Below, in pieces: positions 5,767 to 10,186 of a stretch of DNA of 10,186 bases; positions within the stretch are counted from its first letter, which is position 1; each line of letters begins with the position of its first letter. A program made the translations under genes and the position numbers. Origin of the DNA: Spirochaetales bacterium (GTDB lineage: Bacteria; Spirochaetota; Spirochaetia; DSM-27196; SLST01). The DNA lies in NCBI GenBank assembly GCA_030642995.1, contig DAOWMR010000063.1, positions 1-10,186 on the forward strand, read 5' to 3'. The notes below the pieces were generated by a model. The model saw only the letters and a program-made list of their open reading frames with translations, was not told the origin of the DNA and ran no database searches.

Positions 5767-7041
5767 ATGAACAAGAGACTAGGAATTGCCAGTTTCATGG
5801 TCATTTTATTTGTGACCGTGTCAATCGGCGTGTTTGCGGCCGGAAGTGAGGAACCCGCCGCGGCCGGTGGCACCGTAACCTTCATGATGTGGGGAGGCGC
5901 AACAGAAAAGGCGACTGTCGAAGGGTATCTCGCGCCTTTCGTGGAGCAGAACCCGGATATCACCGTGGAGATTCTCACTCCCGGTAACTACGGCGATGCC
6001 CTTCAGACGATGGTAGCCGGTGGTACTCCGCCCGACATCGCCTATCTCGGTTTTCCTGAATTCGTTCAGTATCACCGGGAGGGACAGCTCACGAATCTTC
6101 AGGGGTATGCTGACGCGAGCACGGTGTTCGATGCCAATGACTTCAGCGCCGATCATCTTGCGTCGTTCAGTGACCCTGGAACTGGTGATTTGTACTCAGT
6201 TCCAAAAGACTGGTCAACGTATGTCGTCTACTACAATGAGGACATGTTCAAGAACGCCGGTCTCCGGACACCGATTGAACTCTACGATCGCGGTGAGTGG
6301 ACGATGGACAAGTTCCTTGAGGTGGCGGAAGCGTTGACCACGGATGAAGTGCACGGCTTGCTTTTCAACTATGGCAGGTGGAAGACTTTCATTCCTTATT
6401 TCGCTCCCGACTGGATACAGAGCACAGCGGAACTGAACGTGAACACTCCGGAGTTCATCTCGGCAGTGAACTTCATCAACGACTTGAATGTGGAGCTTGG
6501 CGTGAATCCAACCCCCGATCAGCTTCGCGACATCTCACCGGCCGACAGATTCTCGCAGCAGAAGGGCGCCATGTACATCATCGGCAGATGGATGACCATG
6601 CGCTACCTGACAAGTGACTTGCCTTTCGCATGGAACGTTGTGCCCATGCCTGAAATGGATGGCAAGGCCCATACTTGGGTTGACATGGTTGGATATGCGA
6701 TTCCACTTGACGCCAAAAACCCTGATGCTGCCTGGCGAGTCATCGAGTACCTGACCGGCACAGAGAGTCAATCAGCGGTAGCAGCCTCCGGGCATGCGAT
6801 CCCGATCAGACAGTCCGTTGCCAACTCGGAGATATTCCTCGGGTCCGTGAGGGAAGGATTCAACAATGAAGCCCACATCGCCATTGAGGATGCGGCACCT
6901 ATGCTTGTGTTCGACAACTTCGTGAAGATCTTCTACGACACGATGGGTGGGCAATTAAATCTGGTGTTCACCGGACAGAAAACAGCAGAGGAAGCCTGCG
7001 CAGAATTGCAGGAAACGATTGACGATCTGCTAAAGGAATAA
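5767..7041 (+). CDS. Extracellular sugar-binding protein of a CUT1 ABC transporter
   Basis: Periplasmic solute-binding protein of the MalE/UgpB type (SBP_bac_1), 424 residues, which captures an oligosaccharide and delivers it to the two permeases encoded downstream. The signal peptide is clear: Lys/Arg n-region, hydrophobic stretch IASFMVILFVTVSIG, and a likely signal peptidase I site after VFA (residues 23-25). There is no lipobox Cys, so it is secreted rather than lipidated. The mature part opens with VTFMMWGG and carries PPDIAYLG, a conserved family segment. The start at 5767 is chosen over an in-frame ATG at 5746 because GGAG lies 7 nt before it and because the charged n-region then begins correctly. 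The AAGSEE-type mature N-terminus resembles those of spirochaete sugar-binding proteins, from memory. It follows the second LacI operator. Confidence 0.93.
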   Translation: MNKRLGIASFMVILFVTVSIGVFAAGSEEPAAAGGTVTFMMWGGATEKATVEGYLAPFVEQNPDITVEILTPGNYGDALQTMVAGGTPPDIAYLGFPEFVQYHREGQLTNLQGYADASTVFDANDFSADHLASFSDPGTGDLYSVPKDWSTYVVYYNEDMFKNAGLRTPIELYDRGEWTMDKFLEVAEALTTDEVHGLLFNYGRWKTFIPYFAPDWIQSTAELNVNTPEFISAVNFINDLNVELGVNPTPDQLRDISPADRFSQQKGAMYIIGRWMTMRYLTSDLPFAWNVVPMPEMDGKAHTWVDMVGYAIPLDAKNPDAAWRVIEYLTGTESQSAVAASGHAIPIRQSVANSEIFLGSVREGFNNEAHIAIEDAAPMLVFDNFVKIFYDTMGGQLNLVFTGQKTAEEACAELQETIDDLLKE

Positions 7042-7057
7042 ACGGAAACTGATTCCA

Positions 7058-7094
7058 CCCCCCTTCGATCATACGGCTCGAAGGGGGGCTTTTT
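7058..7094 (+). terminator. Rho-independent terminator/attenuator after the binding-protein gene
   Basis: A perfect 11-bp stem, CCCCCCTTCGA (7058-7068) with TCGAAGGGGGG (7078-7088), 9-nt loop, then C and TTTTT (7090-7094). It begins 16 nt after the binding-protein stop and ends 28 nt before the first permease. Since the permeases belong to the same system, partial read-through is likely: the hairpin would give more binding protein than permease and protect the upstream mRNA 3' end. Confidence 0.88.
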
Positions 7095-7122
7095 CGAAGA
7101 CAAAGACAAAAAGGGCGATTGA

Positions 7123-8079
7123 ATGAACATGGACACCCGGATCAATAGCACGAATGCACTCAGAGGTCAGATGTCACCCCGCAGGAAATTGGAGATCGCG
7201 TGGGGCTTTGCCTTCGTTGGACCGGTAATCCTGGGAATACTCGTTTTTATGGGCTTTCCAACCCTCTATGGGTTCTTCATCTCCACCTTCAAGTGGTCCA
7301 TCATAGGCAAGAATCCTGAGTTCATTGGATTAGGAAACTACCTGAGACTGATCAATGATCCTCAGTTCCTCAAAGCCTTGAAAAACACCACAGTCTACGT
7401 GGTAGGGATACTCCTGTTCAGTGTTCCGTTGTCACTATTGCTGGCGGCCCTGTTCAATCGGAAGCTCCCATTCGGTGAAATCCTGAAAATCACCTACTAC
7501 CTTCCCGTCATAACCATGATGGTCGCTGTATCAATGGTCTGGAGATGGGTGCTCAGTACCGAGTATGGAATACTCAACTATTTCCTGGGGTTGGTTGGCA
7601 TACCAAACATCGCCTGGCTGAATGATCCCAAATGGGCAATGCCGGGGATCATTATCATGAGTATCTGGAAAGGGGTCGGTTTCAATATGGTGCTTTTCAT
7701 AGCCGGTCTGAAGAACATACCGGCTATGTACTACGAAGCCGCGGAAATAGACGGGGCGAGTTCGTTGAGGCAATTCCTGAGGATCACCCTCCCGCTTCTG
7801 TCGCCAACTACGCTCTTCATCTTCCTTACGACGATGATGAACTCCTTTCAAATTTTCGAACAGGCGATGATCCTCTTTTCCGGGGCGACAGAAGAATCCA
7901 CAGGCGCCGGTCCAGATAATGCCGCGAACACGATTGTTCTCTACCTGTACAATAATGCCTTCAAATGGGGTAGCGCCGGGTACGCGGCTGCCCAGGCAGT
8001 CATCCTTTTTGCCATTCTGATAGTGATCACTTCAGTTCAGATGAAGCTTCAGAAAAGGTGGGTTCACTATGACGCTTGA
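7123..8079 (+). CDS. CUT1 sugar ABC transporter permease (MalF/UgpA type)
   Basis: Inner-membrane permease of 318 residues. About six hydrophobic segments are visible: roughly 28-55, 90-110, 124-144, 174-196, 228-252 and 288-310. The cytoplasmic coupling loop has the EAA signature at 205-222 (EAAEIDGASSLRQFLRIT) followed by LPLLSP, where the ATPase docks. The short N-terminal region matches UgpA/LacF-like members, which lack MalF's long periplasmic loop. The start at 7123 has AAGGG 7 nt upstream; ATG at residue 3 is an alternative. Its end overlaps the next permease gene by 11 nt, so the two are translationally coupled. No ATPase gene is seen in the window, as is common for CUT1 systems served by a shared MsmK/UgpC-like ATPase. 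Confidence 0.95.
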   Translation: MNMDTRINSTNALRGQMSPRRKLEIAWGFAFVGPVILGILVFMGFPTLYGFFISTFKWSIIGKNPEFIGLGNYLRLINDPQFLKALKNTTVYVVGILLFSVPLSLLLAALFNRKLPFGEILKITYYLPVITMMVAVSMVWRWVLSTEYGILNYFLGLVGIPNIAWLNDPKWAMPGIIIMSIWKGVGFNMVLFIAGLKNIPAMYYEAAEIDGASSLRQFLRITLPLLSPTTLFIFLTTMMNSFQIFEQAMILFSGATEESTGAGPDNAANTIVLYLYNNAFKWGSAGYAAAQAVILFAILIVITSVQMKLQKRWVHYDA

Positions 8080-8935
8080 CATGTCGGTGCTCAAGAAAAT
8101 CCGGCCACTGTCGGTACTCATTTACATCGTGTTGGTCGCCGGTGCGGTTTTCATGCTCACGCCTTTCCTGTGGATGATTTCGAGTTCACTCAAAGACGTG
8201 GAGAGCATATTCATCTTCCCTCCCCAGTGGATCCCGAAGGAAATCATATGGGACAACTATGCCCAGTTGTTCACCAGTTCCTACTATGATTTCCCACGAT
8301 ACTACCTGAACACGTCCATAGTAGTGCTGCTCCGCGTCGGCGGGATGTTCGTCTTCTGTTCCATGGCGGCGTACGGTTTTGCGCGATTGGACTTCCCGAT
8401 GAAGAACGTGTTGTTCATGGTAGTGCTCGCCACGCTCATGTTGCCCATCCAGGTGTTGATGGTTCCTCTCTACTTTGAGATGAGATTTTTCAAGTGGATC
8501 AACACCTTTCGAGCTCTCATCATCCCGCAGTCCCTGGGCGCCTTCGGCGGCGCATTCAGCATATTCTTGCTACGCCAGTATTTTATGGCACTTCCGAAGG
8601 ACCTTGAAAATGCCGCGGAAATCGATGGATGCAGCATTCCACGAACCTTCTTTTCGGTGATGCTGCCTCAGGTCAGGATGGCATACGCGGCTCTCGCCAT
8701 TTTCGTTTTTCAAGGTTCATGGAACGACTATGTATGGCCCCTCATTGTCATCAACAACCCAAAGAAGTATGTCGTCTCGCTGGGGATCGCGCTCTTTCTT
8801 TCAGACCGAGCCGCCCTCACGAACTGGCCTCTCCTGATGGCGTCCTCGGTTCTCGGGCTGGTGCCGATCATCATTGTGTTTCTGTTGTTCCAGAAATACT
8901 TCATGCAAAATCTCGTAATGAGCGGTATGAAGTAG
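8069..8935 (+). CDS. CUT1 sugar ABC transporter permease (MalG/UgpE type)
   Basis: Second inner-membrane permease, 288 residues, partner of the preceding one in a heterodimeric channel. Hydrophobic segments lie at about 14-38, 80-102, 111-133, 148-170, 206-224 and 251-272. The N-terminal LTPFLWMISSSLK and the region around 55-65 are typical of the MalG/UgpE/AraQ group. The ATPase-contact loop reads ENAAEIDGCSIPRTFFSVMLP at about 190-210, with Asn in the first EAA position and the invariant Gly at 197. ATG at 8069 is preceded by AAGGTGG at good distance and lies inside the end of the first permease gene. The GH130 gene starts 12 nt after its stop. Confidence 0.95.
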   Translation: MTLDMSVLKKIRPLSVLIYIVLVAGAVFMLTPFLWMISSSLKDVESIFIFPPQWIPKEIIWDNYAQLFTSSYYDFPRYYLNTSIVVLLRVGGMFVFCSMAAYGFARLDFPMKNVLFMVVLATLMLPIQVLMVPLYFEMRFFKWINTFRALIIPQSLGAFGGAFSIFLLRQYFMALPKDLENAAEIDGCSIPRTFFSVMLPQVRMAYAALAIFVFQGSWNDYVWPLIVINNPKKYVVSLGIALFLSDRAALTNWPLLMASSVLGLVPIIIVFLLFQKYFMQNLVMSGMK

Positions 8936-8947
8936 ACAGCACAACTT

Positions 8948-10051
8948 ATGTGGGAGAACACCGGACTGACCAAGCGAAATATGAGCAATCCCATACTTCA
9001 GGCTGTAGCTGAGCACGAGTGGGAATCAAAGCTGGTGTACAACGCTGCGGCCCTCAAGCTTGGGACCAGAATATACCTGCTGTATCGCGCGATGGGAGAT
9101 GATCATCTGGCCCGATTTGGAATGGCGATGTCCGCAGACGGGGTGGATTTCATTCGGCTACCCTATCCCGTGTTTCTCCCGACGACCGAATACGAGAGGC
9201 CACACTATACCCGACTGGAGTATGACAGGGAACGAGGCGGCGTGGAAGATCCGAGAACGATCGTTATCGGAGACACCATCTACGTGGTCTACACTGCCCT
9301 GCACAAGATGTGTCATCTTGCGATGGCCCGCATGACCGTCGATACGTTTCACAATCTTGTGCGCGAATCTGAGAAACACCCCGAGGAGGATCTCTCGGTC
9401 AAGTGGAACTCCGCCTGGGAACGAATCGGTCTCATATTCCCTCACCTCTTTGAGGTGCCGGAGCTTTTCTCCAGGAACTCGGTGATGATCGAGCTGCAGA
9501 AAGGCCTGGTGCTTCTGTTCTATCGTATTCACAAGGGTGACATCCTCGTGTCGCTTTCCGATTCGCCTGCAGGCCCATGGAAGGATAAGGGGATCTCGTT
9601 CTTCACCAAGAGATTCCCCTGGGAAGCTGAGAGGATAGGTATATCCACGCCGGCAATACCGGTCACGCAGAACGGCGATGTCAAGTATCTCTTCTTCTAT
9701 CATGGTGTGGAGGAGCAGATGGTCAACGAAACGGTAGTCAAGACCTATCACTTGGGCGCCTTCTTCCTCTCGGCAGTCGTTGAGGCTGAGAAAGTGGTGC
9801 TTACGTCCGAACGATTGGAACGTCCGGTCCTGAGCCCTGAGCGCGACTACGAACTCGACAACGAATGGCTACTCTCCGTCGGCGTGCATGCCGTTTTCAG
9901 TTGTGGCGCCGTTCCGGTCGACGATGATGAGATCTATATCTACTACGGTTCGGGCGACTCCAACATCAATCTTGGCAAAGTGTCGGTGCGCGATCTGCTC
10001 GGCGAGAAAAAACTCATTGAGCGCTGCGTGGTAGACCGCAGTCTGTTCTGA
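8948..10051 (+). CDS. GH130-family beta-mannoside phosphorylase/hydrolase-like enzyme
   Basis: Predicted cytoplasmic five-bladed beta-propeller enzyme of glycoside hydrolase family 130, 367 residues as drawn. Family traits in order: NPIL (14-17), LVYNAAALKLGTRIYLLYRA (29-48), GGVEDPRTI (97-105, holding the conserved EDPR Asp), LVLLFYRIH (167-175), and the C-terminal EIYIYYGSGDSNINLGKVS. Known members are phosphorylases or hydrolases acting on beta-1,2- or beta-1,4-mannosides; which applies here cannot be told by eye. No signal peptide, consistent with acting on imported oligosaccharide. It has an unusual charged insert at about 129-150 and lacks an obvious phosphate-site pattern that I could assign. 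Start is uncertain: ATG 8948 and ATG 8981 both lack a good SD, and GGGAG at 8952 precedes only a CTG at 8966. A second GH130-like gene follows after 30 nt. Confidence 0.85.
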   Translation: MWENTGLTKRNMSNPILQAVAEHEWESKLVYNAAALKLGTRIYLLYRAMGDDHLARFGMAMSADGVDFIRLPYPVFLPTTEYERPHYTRLEYDRERGGVEDPRTIVIGDTIYVVYTALHKMCHLAMARMTVDTFHNLVRESEKHPEEDLSVKWNSAWERIGLIFPHLFEVPELFSRNSVMIELQKGLVLLFYRIHKGDILVSLSDSPAGPWKDKGISFFTKRFPWEAERIGISTPAIPVTQNGDVKYLFFYHGVEEQMVNETVVKTYHLGAFFLSAVVEAEKVVLTSERLERPVLSPERDYELDNEWLLSVGVHAVFSCGAVPVDDDEIYIYYGSGDSNINLGKVSVRDLLGEKKLIERCVVDRSLF

Positions 10052-10081
10052 TCTGATGACCAACACCATGGGGAGTGACAC

Positions 10082-10186
10082 ATGATTCGCGCAGTAAGGT
10101 TATCTGATCAACCCATATTGGAAGCCGACCCCTGCCACCGGTGGGAAGCAGCTGCCGTGTTCAATTGCGCAATGATAAAGGACAAC
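10082..10186 (+). CDS. Second GH130-like enzyme, 5' part only
   Basis: ATG at 10082 with GGGGAG 6 nt upstream opens a frame that runs without a stop to the window end, giving 35 residues. The peptide contains QPILEADPCHRWEAAAVFN, which parallels the N-terminal region of the preceding GH130 protein (NPIL...W E...YN) and the family pattern NPIL.P....WE...VFN. Only the first strand region is visible and no catalytic residue is covered. It is clearly the next gene of the operon, 30 nt after the previous stop. Two related GH130 enzymes in tandem suggest a division of labour, for example one acting on the disaccharide and one on longer chains, but that is inference. Confidence 0.7.
   Translation, partial: MIRAVRLSDQPILEADPCHRWEAAAVFNCAMIKDN

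Noticed and set aside
5767..5850. Binding protein as a lipoprotein
   Set aside because: No Cys occurs in or near the signal-peptide cleavage region, which fits signal peptidase I (VFA-AGS).
9158..9751. 197-residue minus-strand frame opposite the GH130 gene
   Set aside because: It is antisense to a gene with clear family motifs; the His/Arg-rich translation is typical of shadow frames.
1..10186. CRISPR array, tRNA/rRNA genes, insertion sequence or transposase
   Set aside because: No regularly spaced direct repeats, no recognisable tRNA or rRNA segment and no transposase or integrase motif were seen on either strand.

Overview
The window looks like a chromosomal accessory region of a bacterium with an outer membrane, most plausibly a free-living spirochaete (Sphaerochaeta/Spirochaeta-like). 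That guess rests on the secreted, non-lipidated sugar-binding protein whose signal peptide ends VFAAGSEE, on the LacI + CUT1 transporter + GH130 layout, and on moderate G+C in most genes. It is inference, because no rRNA or marker gene is present.

Left half (about 92-4278), all on the minus strand, read right to left: a GrpB-family protein, an adenosine deaminase-family protein, a SAM-dependent methyltransferase, a short-chain dehydrogenase/reductase and a nucleotidyltransferase. These genes are functionally unrelated and differ in base composition; the methyltransferase is strikingly AT-rich. The 3' end of the deaminase gene is an almost textbook integron attC site (2648-2719), with R and L boxes, two 5-nt unpaired spacers and extrahelical T and G on the recombinogenic strand. 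The AT-rich methyltransferase segment begins exactly at the predicted attC crossover. No integrase and no second convincing attC is visible, so this is an isolated attC or the edge of an array (CALIN-like). Just upstream of the dehydrogenase, an open frame of about 25 codons with ordinary base composition overlaps its start codon by 8 nt and may be the tail of a gene cut off when the methyltransferase arrived.

Middle (4279-4574): a divergent intergenic region with several inverted repeats and, next to the LacI gene, a strong sigma70-type promoter whose start region is covered by a perfect 14-bp palindrome.

Right half (4575-10186), all on the plus strand: a LacI-family repressor, an extracellular sugar-binding protein, two CUT1 permeases, a complete GH130-family enzyme and the first 35 codons of a second GH130-like enzyme that runs off the end. 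The same palindrome TTGAAGCGCTTCAA lies in front of both the repressor gene and the binding-protein gene, which points to an autoregulated local sugar regulon. A strong hairpin-plus-T-run between the binding protein and the permeases would set unequal expression. No ATPase gene is seen, so the transporter probably borrows a shared MsmK/UgpC-type ATPase. The likely job is import of a short, probably beta-mannose-containing oligosaccharide followed by cytoplasmic phosphorolysis or hydrolysis by the GH130 pair.
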